Source: Candidatus Woesearchaeota archaeon (GTDB lineage Archaea; Nanobdellota; Nanobdellia; Woesearchaeales; WJKV01). Taken from it: a stretch of 10,701 bases of DNA. The first letter of the stretch is position 1. Every line of letters starts with the position of its first letter. Made by a program: the position numbers and the translations under genes. Of the stretch, positions 1 to 7,200 are shown piece by piece. The DNA lies in contig WJKV01000034.1 in assembly GCA_014728875.1 (NCBI GenBank), positions 1-10,701 on the forward strand. The letters are read 5' to 3'. The notes beneath the pieces were generated by a model that had not been told where the DNA came from, did not search any database, and saw nothing but the letters and a program-made list of their open reading frames with translations.

Positions 1-1
1 C

Positions 2-670
2 TGCGTAATCAAGATTGACCAATGAAGGTATTGCTATTGTTTCTACGATTCCCTTGATCATGGTGCTGATCAGTTCGTTTGCGACTGCGAATGCCTGCTC
101 AATCGGCAGGTTTCCTGCAATTGAAACCAGCCTGTTATTATCTATTACTATTACAGTATCAGAAGACTGCCTTAATTGCTGCAGGCCGAATTCTGCCTTG
201 TCGATCCTTGCCCTTTCAATATCAAAAGGCATTGTGACTGTGCCTATTACAATAGCTCCAACACTCTTTGCAACCTGAGCAATGATTGCAGCAGCTCCTG
301 TTCCTGTTCCGCCCCCCATTCCTGCGCAGACAAAGACCATGTCGCTGTCCTTAAGAGCTTCTTTTATTTCCTGTAGAGACTCTTTAGCAGCTTCTGCGCC
401 TTTCTGAGGCATGCCGCCGCATCCAAGACCTTTGGTAATTTCTGCACCAATCAGAAATTTCCGGTCAGACTCTATTATGTTCAAGTGCTGCTGGTCTGTA
501 TTGGTTGCAATTATTTCAGCTCCTTTTACTCCTTTTCTATAGAGCCAGTTTACCATATTTCCACCAGCACCGCCAGCACCCACTACTTTGATATTTGCCT
601 GACCAACGTCAGCAGAAGCAGATGCTTTGTTATCTAGCTGTTCTAATGCGTTTTCCACAATGAAATCCAT
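2..670 (-). CDS. ftsZ: Cell division GTPase FtsZ, archaeal type (C-terminus beyond the window)
   Basis: FtsZ is the tubulin-like GTPase that polymerises into the cytoplasmic division ring. I translated this gene by hand: 223 residues are visible, from ATG at 670 to the window edge. A short acidic N-terminal tail (1-24) precedes the Rossmann-type GTPase domain. Visible motifs are KVVGAGGAGGN (28-38, nucleotide binding), NTDQQHL (57-63), the tubulin signature GGGTGTG (119-125), MPFDIERARI (147-156) and IDNNRL (176-181). The last residues, NLDYA (219-223), enter the T7 loop, whose next residue would be the catalytic Asp. About 140-170 residues are missing to the left. The wording resembles archaeal FtsZ1 more than bacterial FtsZ, but I cannot exclude FtsZ2. 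No other in-frame start lies upstream. GGGGGA about 10 bases before the ATG is a weak ribosome site. The gene follows the regulator at 876-1415 after 205 bases. Confidence 0.97.
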   Translation of the reverse strand, partial: MDFIVENALEQLDNKASASADVGQANIKVVGAGGAGGNMVNWLYRKGVKGAEIIATNTDQQHLNIIESDRKFLIGAEITKGLGCGGMPQKGAEAAKESLQEIKEALKDSDMVFVCAGMGGGTGTGAAAIIAQVAKSVGAIVIGTVTMPFDIERARIDKAEFGLQQLRQSSDTVIVIDNNRLVSIAGNLPIEQAFAVANELISTMIKGIVETIAIPSLVNLDYA

Positions 671-702
671 TTTCTCTATTTCCCCCGTGACAGTGTTTTT
701 CC

Positions 703-718
703 TATTGTTAAAGTATAG
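703..718. repeat. Tandem 16-base element, copy 2 (ftsZ leader)
   Basis: On the minus strand this reads CTATACTTTAACAATA, differing from copy 1 at two positions. It lies 33 bases before the ftsZ start codon. It could be a regulator site, or a second weak TATA element giving a leader of about 15-20 nt. Confidence 0.6.
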
Positions 719-764
719 TGTGGTGAAGTATTAGGTTATGAGCGTACTAAATAGTTAAGTCTAG

Positions 765-780
765 TAATGTCAAAGTATAG
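765..780. repeat. Tandem 16-base element, copy 1 (ftsZ leader)
   Basis: On the minus strand this reads CTATACTTTGACATTA. It matches copy 2 at 703-718 in 14 of 16 positions, in the same orientation, with starts 62 bases apart. Confidence 0.6.
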
Positions 781-790
781 CTTACCAGAA

Positions 791-815
791 TCAAGTTTTC
801 TGATGAAAAACTTGA
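791..815. repeat. Hairpin with 9-bp arms at the predicted ftsZ start site
   Basis: The arms TCAAGTTTT (791-799) and AAAACTTGA (807-815) are exact inverted repeats around a 7-base loop. The predicted ftsZ start site (about 805) falls inside it, so it could be a DNA operator covering the start site. It cannot act as a full transcript hairpin if that start site is right. Its arms lack a T-run typical of a terminator. Confidence 0.6.
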
Positions 816-827
816 ATTAGGTGCTTT

Positions 828-835
828 TTATATAA
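828..835 (-). promoter_or_regulatory. TATA box, probable ftsZ promoter
   Basis: The palindromic TTATATAA, followed on the minus strand by AAAAGC, is a good archaeal TATA box and the best one between the regulator stop codon and ftsZ. It predicts a start site near 805. Confidence 0.5.
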
Positions 836-875
836 TGCTAGCTCATATTTAAGTATTTATATTATTCATAATATA

Positions 876-1415
876 TTATTTAGAATATAGTAGGGTCTTT
901 TTGCCCGGATAGAGCCCCATTGACGTCATTTTCTTGTATTGTGCCGGATCTAAAGAAACAAAGCTTATTTCAAACCCTGTTTCTTTTTTCAAGCTCTCTA
1001 CGACCGAATCTATTTTTACAGTATCTACCCTTGATCCTATGATTAATATGTTTGCTTTGTCGTCTTTTGCATCTCCGTGAAGGATGATGGAATCTATTTT
1101 TTCATCCTGTTTTATCTCATTTACAAACAAGTCTATTGTGTTTTTCTTTTCGATGAAGAAGGTTGAGATGAATCGCGCATTTGGTGTTCCGGCCAGCTTG
1201 TATAGCTTGAATTTGTTAATCTTTACTATATCGACGAGTTTCAGGCTGTTGAGCTTCTTTAGACATCTATAGGTTGTTGCGGGCGCAACATCTGCAGCTT
1301 TTGCCAGCTCTCTTAGGTTGAATTCCTTGGTGCTGTTGACCAGTGCCTTGAGGATCCTGGCTGTCTTTTCATCAATCAGTTTTGACAGGATTTCAGTCTT
1401 TGGATTCTTGTCCAT
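876..1415 (-). CDS. Winged-helix regulator fused to a degenerate nucleotidyltransferase domain
   Basis: A 179-residue predicted cytoplasmic DNA-binding protein. Residues about 12-75 form an ArsR/TrmB-like winged helix: helices ARILKALVNS and LRELAKAADV, the recognition helix APATTYRCLKKL (45-56), then a wing VDIVKINKFKLYKL (61-74). Residues about 95-170 look like a minimal nucleotidyltransferase fold: DSIILHGDAKDDKANILIIGS (108-128) lines up with the family core GSx8-12DxDLLVIG. However, the Gly-Ser is Gly-Asp and both metal-binding Asp positions appear as Lys/Asn, so catalysis looks lost. Such proteins are common in archaea, and the second domain may sense a ligand or bind a partner; that is inference. 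ATG at 1415 sits 24 bases from a TATA box, indicating a leaderless mRNA. Its position directly before ftsZ makes it a candidate ftsZ regulator, but the sequence does not show this. Confidence 0.85.
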   Translation of the reverse strand: MDKNPKTEILSKLIDEKTARILKALVNSTKEFNLRELAKAADVAPATTYRCLKKLNSLKLVDIVKINKFKLYKLAGTPNARFISTFFIEKKNTIDLFVNEIKQDEKIDSIILHGDAKDDKANILIIGSRVDTVKIDSVVESLKKETGFEISFVSLDPAQYKKMTSMGLYPGKKTLLYSK

Positions 1416-1434
1416 TTCGGTGGGAAATCAATGG

Positions 1435-1444
1435 ATATATAAAA
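1435..1444 (-). promoter_or_regulatory. TATA box of the winged-helix/nucleotidyltransferase gene
   Basis: TTTTATATAT on the minus strand is centred about 24-25 bases before the ATG at 1415. The predicted start site therefore coincides with the start codon and no Shine-Dalgarno sequence is present. Confidence 0.75.
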
Positions 1445-1451
1445 GGATTTC

Positions 1452-1497
1452 GTTTCTGAAACATTGTTTGATTTATGAAAAGCTGTTTCACATGTGA
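1452..1497. promoter_or_regulatory. Cluster of palindromes upstream of the regulator promoter
   Basis: Three overlapping symmetric elements lie just upstream of the TATA box at 1435-1444. GTTTC-T-GAAAC is at 1452-1462. TGAAACA (1457-1463) is an exact inverted repeat of TGTTTCA (1484-1490), with a near-match TGTTTGA at 1465-1471. The perfect 10-base palindrome TCACATGTGA is at 1488-1497. The layout fits operators for a dimeric regulator, possibly the product of the next gene. No T-run follows, so a terminator for the 632-residue gene is less likely. Confidence 0.5.
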
Positions 1498-1523
1498 TTA
1501 TATGGCTTAAGATGGACGGATTC

Positions 1524-3422
1524 TTAAGAATCAGCATTCTCTTTTTTATCCATTATTTCTTTAAATTCTTGAGATGAGATTTCTTCTCCTGTGTCTGGGT
1601 GATAGAAGATTGGATTGAAAATGCTGGATTCTTTCTGATTAGCAGAACCGGTATTCGGAGCAAGATCGAACATTCCGAACTCAAATTCCGGCTGGACATT
1701 GGCTGCGACTGCCATGGCAGTTTGTTCCAGACTTGCAAGATCTGCCCAGTCAATTTCATCCGGCTTGAACAGTTCCCTTTCTTCTAGGAACTGTTCAAAA
1801 GTCTTGCCCATTGCCCTGTGGCTGTCTTTGAAATATTCTACAAAATCTTCCAGGATTGTTTGCCCGCATTGTTCCAGCAAACCCTTGTCAACATCAGCCT
1901 GCATCAGATTAGCAATTTTGATAATCAAACTCTGTTTTTCTGCTTCTTGTTTTCTTTGTTCTTGTTTTCTTTGTCTTTGCCTGATCCGACCGGCTTTTTT
2001 CAAGCCATTCAAATCCTGATGGATGATTTTTCTGAATTCTTTGTTAGGCATGTCTTCTGGCTGGAAAACCTGCCTGTTTTTGAAGCAGAATCGCTCATAC
2101 AATTTTTTGAACCTGCTCAGTTCAGGCCTTCTTATATGTTCAGAATCCTTGGAATAGTGCAGATCTATTGCAGTATCATAGAGCTGCTTCCTGAAGTGCT
2201 GGGCAATAGCAAGCAATTCTTTATTTAAGCTCTCTGTGTCGTTTGGACAGAGCGACCTGACGAATCTGTCATAGGATTGGATGAGCCCGGACAGATATCT
2301 GACATTCAAATGCCCGTTTAGCTGTCCCAGGTCAAGATTCGTCAGTCTGTCTATAAGGTCTGTCCTTACAATATTATTGATGAATAGCCTTCTTCTTTGT
2401 CTTTTTCTTTTCCTGTTTATCTTAAGATCTGGATATAAGAGATTTCTGTGCGCCAGCGATATGCTTGTATAGAACTTGACCAGCCTATCTAATTGCTCAT
2501 TGTTTTCCTGATCATGAGCACCTTTTTCAAATCTGGATAATATTTGTCTGTATACTGCCTGATGAGTGTCTTTTACAAGCACTTTCAGCATGTCTTTCGC
2601 GACAGAAGGATGCCCTGTTCTTTTGGCGATTTTCTGCATGTCCTGCATCCTGCTGTTGAATTCCTTTGCAGCCCCTTTCCAGTCGGTTACAGCTGCCAAT
2701 GAATCTGTGAAAGAATAGTCTACACTTGTTTTGTTCCACAACAATATGAAAATGCGCTTCCAAGGGTCATTCTCGTGGTAAAGGCCAAGCCTCTGGCTTG
2801 CATTTTCTATTGCGTCTTCTATTGCAAGATAAGCATCCACTGCAAATTTATCATAATTAGAGAGTCTTGCCGGACTTTCTGAAAACTGAAGTTCAGCAGT
2901 GTTATCCTCCCCTGAAGCGATTTTCTCTTCTATGCTGTGCAGAGTATTGTTGAACCTGTTGAGGATGCTTGCAGATGTTCTTTTCATGCTTTCCAGACCA
3001 TAGTATGCCTTGACAAATTCTTCTGCAATATCCTGGCCTGTCTTTCGTGCTTTCTTGTCTGAGAAAAAGGACTTTACTGATTGCCATATGCCTTTCTTGT
3101 ATGCACTGCTCATCCCTTTGACAGCTCTGTCAACCAATGCAACTGCATTGTATTGCTTGTTTTCAGGCTTTGGGAGCCTCTTGTATGCTTTCCAGAAAAG
3201 GGCTTTTGTTTCTTCTGGAAGATCTTCATTATTAATGTATGCTGCACACAGCTGTCTTTCCAGCTCTTCTGTAGGATTTGAACCGTCGATATTATCACCG
3301 AAAAGAGCGCATTTGAGCAGATAAGACCCTATTTCCAGCGATGTCAACGGATAATTAAGAAGTCTTCTTGCTAAACCAGGTCTATTGTATCCAATACTTT
3401 CTTGTTCTTTGCCGGGCTCCAT
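1524..3422 (-). CDS. Unrecognised 632-residue helical basic protein
   Basis: I do not recognise this protein. It is predicted to be almost entirely alpha-helical, soluble and rich in Lys, Arg, Glu and Gln, with no signal peptide, membrane segment, P-loop, metal-binding Cys/His cluster or clear catalytic motif; its five Cys (38, 59, 392, 446, 519) are scattered. A strongly basic patch, KINRKRKRQRRRLF (334-347), and a charged coiled-coil-like stretch at 472-500 (Arg/Gln/Lys/Glu repeats) suggest nucleic-acid or protein binding. The tail from about 545 is acidic and ends in a short YHPDTGEEI (607-615) segment that may be a small beta hairpin. The start at ATG 3422 is supported by a TATA box about 30 bases upstream. 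It is probably transcribed alone. It could be a structural or chromosome-associated protein, but no function is assigned. Confidence 0.85.
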   Translation of the reverse strand: MEPGKEQESIGYNRPGLARRLLNYPLTSLEIGSYLLKCALFGDNIDGSNPTEELERQLCAAYINNEDLPEETKALFWKAYKRLPKPENKQYNAVALVDRAVKGMSSAYKKGIWQSVKSFFSDKKARKTGQDIAEEFVKAYYGLESMKRTSASILNRFNNTLHSIEEKIASGEDNTAELQFSESPARLSNYDKFAVDAYLAIEDAIENASQRLGLYHENDPWKRIFILLWNKTSVDYSFTDSLAAVTDWKGAAKEFNSRMQDMQKIAKRTGHPSVAKDMLKVLVKDTHQAVYRQILSRFEKGAHDQENNEQLDRLVKFYTSISLAHRNLLYPDLKINRKRKRQRRRLFINNIVRTDLIDRLTNLDLGQLNGHLNVRYLSGLIQSYDRFVRSLCPNDTESLNKELLAIAQHFRKQLYDTAIDLHYSKDSEHIRRPELSRFKKLYERFCFKNRQVFQPEDMPNKEFRKIIHQDLNGLKKAGRIRQRQRKQEQRKQEAEKQSLIIKIANLMQADVDKGLLEQCGQTILEDFVEYFKDSHRAMGKTFEQFLEERELFKPDEIDWADLASLEQTAMAVAANVQPEFEFGMFDLAPNTGSANQKESSIFNPIFYHPDTGEEISSQEFKEIMDKKENADS

Positions 3423-3447
3423 CCTATCTAATTATTGAAGACAGACC

Positions 3448-3457
3448 CTTTATAAAG
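3448..3457 (-). promoter_or_regulatory. TATA box of the 632-residue protein gene
   Basis: CTTTATAAAG on the minus strand is centred 30 bases before the ATG at 3422, predicting a start site around 3426 and a leader of only a few bases. It lies just beyond the T-rich stretch that would end the upstream small transcript. Confidence 0.75.
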
Positions 3458-3490
3458 TTTTCTATTTGTGACTACTTTTAAGTGGTGTTT

Positions 3491-3511
3491 AAAAAAGGGA
3501 AATAAAAAAAA
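3491..3511 (-). terminator. T-rich probable terminator after the small hydrophobic ORF
   Basis: On the minus strand an eight-T run (3511-3504) is followed by ATTTCCC and then six more T (3496-3491). Runs of T are sufficient for archaeal RNA polymerase termination. The position, about 50 bases past the stop of the small ORF and before the next TATA box, fits the end of a short transcript. Confidence 0.6.
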
Positions 3512-3559
3512 GAAGAAGTTATTCTTCGTAATCTACTGCTTCTCCATTTTTGACTATTT

Positions 3560-3619
3560 TCAGCTTACCAATAGAATAGAAACTAATGCGATTGAAAGCA
3601 GTAAAATGTGTCTCTTCAT
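3560..3619 (-). CDS. Tiny hydrophobic ORF, lipoprotein signal peptide-like, possibly frameshifted
   Basis: A 19-residue ORF, MKRHILLLSIALVSILLVS then TGA, has the shape of a signal peptide: Lys-Arg start, a hydrophobic stretch and LLVS, which would complete a lipobox if the next residue were Cys. The next codon is TGA, one base from TGT or TGC. A strong Shine-Dalgarno, GGGAGGAGG (3626-3634), sits six bases before the ATG at 3619; an in-frame ATG two codons earlier would sit too close to it. A TATA box lies upstream and a T-rich terminator downstream. Restoring one base after TG would continue as CKIVKNGEAVDYEE and stop at 3519-3521, giving a 33-residue mini-lipoprotein. It may be a real single-helix microprotein, a frameshifted remnant or a sequencing error. 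No function is assigned. Confidence 0.45.
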   Translation of the reverse strand: MKRHILLLSIALVSILLVS

Positions 3620-3625
3620 ATACAT

Positions 3626-3634
3626 CCTCCTCCC
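3626..3634 (-). promoter_or_regulatory. Strong Shine-Dalgarno of the tiny ORF
   Basis: GGGAGGAGG on the minus strand, with GGAGG ending six bases before the ATG at 3619, matches the CCTCC anti-Shine-Dalgarno end of 16S rRNA. It is the strongest ribosome site seen before any start codon in this window. Confidence 0.7.
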
Positions 3635-3666
3635 ATCTATATTTTTAAAATCCTATTCAATTAAAA

Positions 3667-3674
3667 TATATAAA
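3667..3674 (-). promoter_or_regulatory. TATA box of the tiny ORF transcript
   Basis: TTTATATA on the minus strand predicts a start near 3644 and a leader of about 25 nt that includes the Shine-Dalgarno sequence. Slightly upstream is a short palindrome, ATAGA-A-TCTAT (3683-3693). Confidence 0.65.
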
Positions 3675-3700
3675 TGTGTTGGATAGAATCTATATAGTAA

Positions 3701-4177
3701 TTATTTTCTCTTTTTTCTTGGCTTTTTTGTCAGGAATTGCTTGTCTATCTCTGAGAAATATTCACCTACTCTTTCCCTGATTGATTTCAGCAAGAAGGAT
3801 TCTATCTTTTCCTTGTAGATGTTACTGAACTTTTCTTTTTCCATTATCCTGTAGTTGGTCGCGACTTTTTCTATCAAAAAAAGTTCCCTTAATCTCCTGA
3901 CCTGCCTGCGAAGATTGCTGCTTGCGACGCCGGTCATGGGCAGTCTGTGCCTTTTTCTTATTTTCTTGACTTCCTCTTCTATCTGCTTGCTGTTCAGTTC
4001 TTTCTTCAGCAAAAGCGCGTAAAGAACATCGACAACAACATCCCTGCTGTCGCCCGGCTGCAACAAGCCTACGGACAAGCAGAACTTGGAGACAAGATCC
4101 CTGTTTTTGATCTTGAACGGCCTTTCATACTTCCTTAATGTAATTTCTGCCAATGCAGTGTCTTTTGATTTTATCAT
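3701..4177 (-). CDS. Small basic winged-helix DNA-binding protein
   Basis: A predicted 158-residue cytoplasmic DNA-binding protein of a type common in archaea; I cannot name the family exactly. After a basic N-terminal stretch, residues about 42-112 read as a winged helix: DVVVDVLYALLLKKE (helix 1), NSKQIEEEVKKI (helix 2), the Arg-rich ASSNLRRQVRRLRELFLI (recognition helix) and a short wing VATNYRIM. A long C-terminal helix follows, ending in the basic tail KKPRKKRK. The open frame extends three codons further to a TTG at 4186, but the TATA box at 4200-4208 is centred 27 bases before the ATG at 4177, so I choose the leaderless ATG. The gene follows ileS by 46 bases. Its promoter shares a two-part element with the ileS leader, hinting that it may control itself and ileS. 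Confidence 0.85.
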   Translation of the reverse strand: MIKSKDTALAEITLRKYERPFKIKNRDLVSKFCLSVGLLQPGDSRDVVVDVLYALLLKKELNSKQIEEEVKKIRKRHRLPMTGVASSNLRRQVRRLRELFLIEKVATNYRIMEKEKFSNIYKEKIESFLLKSIRERVGEYFSEIDKQFLTKKPRKKRK

Positions 4178-4178
4178 G

Positions 4179-4208
4179 GAAACCAAGAAGATATTAAAGA
4201 TATTTAAA
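4179..4208 (-). promoter_or_regulatory. Promoter of the winged-helix gene, shared two-part element
   Basis: On the minus strand this reads TTTAAATAT (TATA box, 4208-4200), 12 bases, then CTTGGTTTC (4187-4179), immediately before the ATG at 4177. The same two blocks with the same spacing occur at 7529-7558. CTTGGTTTC would lie over the transcription start, a usual place for an archaeal repressor site. Confidence 0.65.
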
Positions 4209-4223
4209 TCTTTTTAAAACCGA

Positions 4224-7200
4224 TTATAACTTATTGAAGAAAACAGTTATCTCTTCCCCTTTTATCTTGAAGTTCTCACTATGCTGATATTCTTCTTTAG
4301 GATTGTCTGTGCTGGTGAAAGTCTTGACTGCCCCTGTTTTCAAGCCTATTTCCTTCTCCTGCTCTTTCATCTGGTCATAGATGGTAGGAGGAACTTTCAG
4401 GAAAAGGTCTATCTTGTCTGCCTTCTGCAGTCCTGATTTCTTTCTTGCGGACTGCGTGTTCCTGACTATCTCCCGCGCGAAACCTTCTGCGAGCAAAACA
4501 GGATCCTGCTCAGTGTTCAGATAGATCCAGCCGTACTTGAATTCGATGCCTTTGTGAGGCTCTTTAACTTCTTTTTCCAGCATCAAGTGTTTCTGAAGTA
4601 TGTTTATTATCTCTCCGTTCAGGTTCATTTCATATTTGCCTTCCTTTCTTATCCTTTCTATAACTGAAGTAGGGCTTTTTGTTGTCAATGCTGCGATTAT
4701 CTGGGTGCTCAATTCGCCGAAATCAGGAGAAAGCTTTGAATAGTCGAATCTCGCGCTTTCCTTTGCATGCTCGAACTTCTCGACCACTTTTACCGTCTTT
4801 ACATTGGCCTGATTTATTATTATGTCTGACAATTTTTCAACTGCAGTGCGCGCAGCGCCTGTGGTTTCTACTGTCAGTTCTTTTATCGGCCACCTTCTTC
4901 CTATCTGTATCTTCTCCCTCAATGCCAGCGCGCTTGTCACGACTGCCTGAACAATATTTATCTCATTCTCCAATTCCTTGTTTATCTTGGCCTCGCTGGA
5001 TTTAGGCCACTCATGCAGATGTAAACTTTCTGTTTTCAAACCGAATGCGTCTTTCAAGTTCTGGTACATCATCTCTGCTATGAACGGCGTCATAGGAGAC
5101 ATCATCTTGAGTACGCCCATCAAGGTGTCGTACAAACAGTATACAACAACGCTTTTCTCCTCTTCGCTTCCTATCGTGGCTTTTTCTCTAACCAATTGGA
5201 CATAAGTCCTGCTTAATTCCAGGAACAGTTCTTCGACCAGTTCAGGTATCTCGTCAAGCCTGTATTCTTCGTACAGTCCTGTAACCTTCTTTATCGTGCT
5301 GTGCAGTTTGCTGATCATAAATTTTTCTTCTACATTGTATCTTTCCTCTTCCAATGTACCTAAAGTTCTTGGATTCAAGTTCAATTGTCCTGCAAGGTCT
5401 ATCAGATACTTGTGCAGGTTCCATAGTACTATCAGATTCCTGTAGACCTGGTTTATCTCGTCCCAGCTGAAATTTATGTCGATGCCGGCCGTCTGCCTGC
5501 AGAAATACAAGCGCAGCGCATCTGAACCTACTTTTTCAGAGATTTCTTTCGGCAGTATGATGTTCCCGAGACTTTTTGACATTTTTTCTCCGCCAACCTG
5601 TGTCAGGAAACCGTGCATGTAAACATTATTGAAGCTCTTGTCCCTGAATCCTATCGTGCTGCAGACCATCAATACATTGAACCAGCCTCTGATCTGATCT
5701 TTTCCTTCAAGTATGAAATCAGCAGGCCATAATTTCTTCAAAAGATCGTCTCTCCTGGGGAAATCAAGACAATTCCAGCACGCAGTGCCTGCATCTATCC
5801 AGACGTCCATAACATCCGGAATCCTTTTCTTTTTGCCTCCGCATTCGCATTCAAAAGTAACTTTGTCGATGTGGGGTATGTGCAGGTTTTCAGGAGCTGT
5901 TCCTGCCAATTCTATAAGTTCGTCCCTGCTTTCCACCACTGTGTGTTCATTGCATTTGTCGCATACCCAGACAGGTACAGGCGTACCCCAGAATCTTTGT
6001 TTTGTTATGCTGTTGTCCCTGAGATTCTTCAGCCAGCCGTCAAAAGCATTCTTTGCAGTCTGAGGAACCCAGTGTATGCCTTTGTTGTGTTCTATCATCT
6101 CGGTCTTAAGATCCTCTGTCTTGAAGAACCATTGCTTTGTCAGCCTGAACACTACAGGAAAATGGCATCTCTGGCAATGCGGATATTCGTGCTCGACAGG
6201 AGTGACAGCTATCAAACAGCCGCTTTCTTCCAATGCTGTCAGGAATTTCTTTTCATCTTTTTTTGCGTGCCAACCTGAAAATTTTCCCATGTCTCCTGGG
6301 AAAAATCCGTTAGGTTGCAGGTTGTTGAAAGGCGGAATGTCATACGGCTGGCAGGCTTCAAAGTCCTCAGGACCGCAGCCAGGTGCAGTATGGACAAGAC
6401 CGCTCCCTGCGCTAGTGTCGCAATAATCCTCAGTCAATATAACTGTGCAAACTTTGGAATGATCTTTTTTCATCTCATCATAATGCTGACCCAATTCTTT
6501 CTGCAGAGGATGTATGTATTCTAATCCTTCCAGCCTGTCGCCCATGAACTCTTCAAGTATGACCAATGATTTGTCTGCGACAGCCTGCACAACAGGGCCT
6601 GCCAATGCTTTTGCAACGATCCAGATCTCGCCGTCGACCTTTGCCCTTACGTATTCTATTCCTGGGTTGACCATCACTGCCAGATTATATGGTATTGTCC
6701 ACGGTGTTGTTGTCCAGACTATCAAGTATTCATTCTCCTTATCCTTTAATTTGAATTTCAAAAAGACGCTGTCTTCCTTGACATTCTCGTATTCCAATTC
6801 GTGTTTTGCGCACGCTGTTTCACAGTCATAGCACCAGGTCATGACTTTCAGTCCTTCGTAAAGTCTGTTTTGCTCGTCTGCTTTCTTTACCAGCCACCAG
6901 ATCCCTTCTATGTATTCTGTTGAAACAGGAAGATAAGGGTCGCTGAAGTCGAGCCAGACTCCCATCTTTTGAAGCTCGTCTGTCATGATATGGGTAGTTT
7001 CCATTGAAAATTTGTAGCATTCGTCTGTAAATTTCTCAACACCGAAATTCACAACATCGTCTTTTGTGACAAGACTGTTGTTTTTCAATACCCGTCTTTC
7101 AACTGAAAGGCCGTGCATGTCATAGCCTGCCCTGTCCCACACGTCGAAACCGTTCATTCGTTTGTAACGAAGTATCATGTCCTTCAATGAATGGTTCCAG

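Larger units (their letters stand above)
671..875 (-). promoter_or_regulatory. ftsZ upstream region and long leader
   Basis: This 205-base gap between the regulator gene and ftsZ is A+T-rich and holds no gene that I can support. Read on the minus strand it contains, in order, a TATA box at 828-835, a hairpin at 791-815, two near-identical 16-base direct repeats (765-780 and 703-718) and a weak ribosome site. A start site about 26 bases after the TATA centre would fall near 805, giving a leader of about 135 nt. That is much longer than at most other genes here. The repeats contain CTATACTTT, which could itself act as a weak TATA element, so a start nearer the gene is possible. Confidence 0.5.

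Noticed and set aside
800..806. CTGATGA in the hairpin loop upstream of ftsZ as a C/D-box motif
   Set aside because: Only a single overlapping box pair occurs, with no terminal C and D boxes; it is simply the loop of an inverted repeat.
3560..3562. TGA of the tiny ORF as a selenocysteine codon
   Set aside because: The frame meets TAG two codons later, so reading through gains nothing; a one-base indel explains the downstream frame better.
3468..3686. Plus-strand 72-codon ORF across the 3423-3700 gap
   Set aside because: It is antisense to the tiny ORF unit, begins in a poly-A stretch, and has no promoter or ribosome site. Its composition is that of A+T-rich noise.
5713..6426. Several plus-strand ORFs of 116-135 codons inside ileS
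   Set aside because: They are shadows of the strongly conserved IleRS frame and have no family resemblance or promoter.
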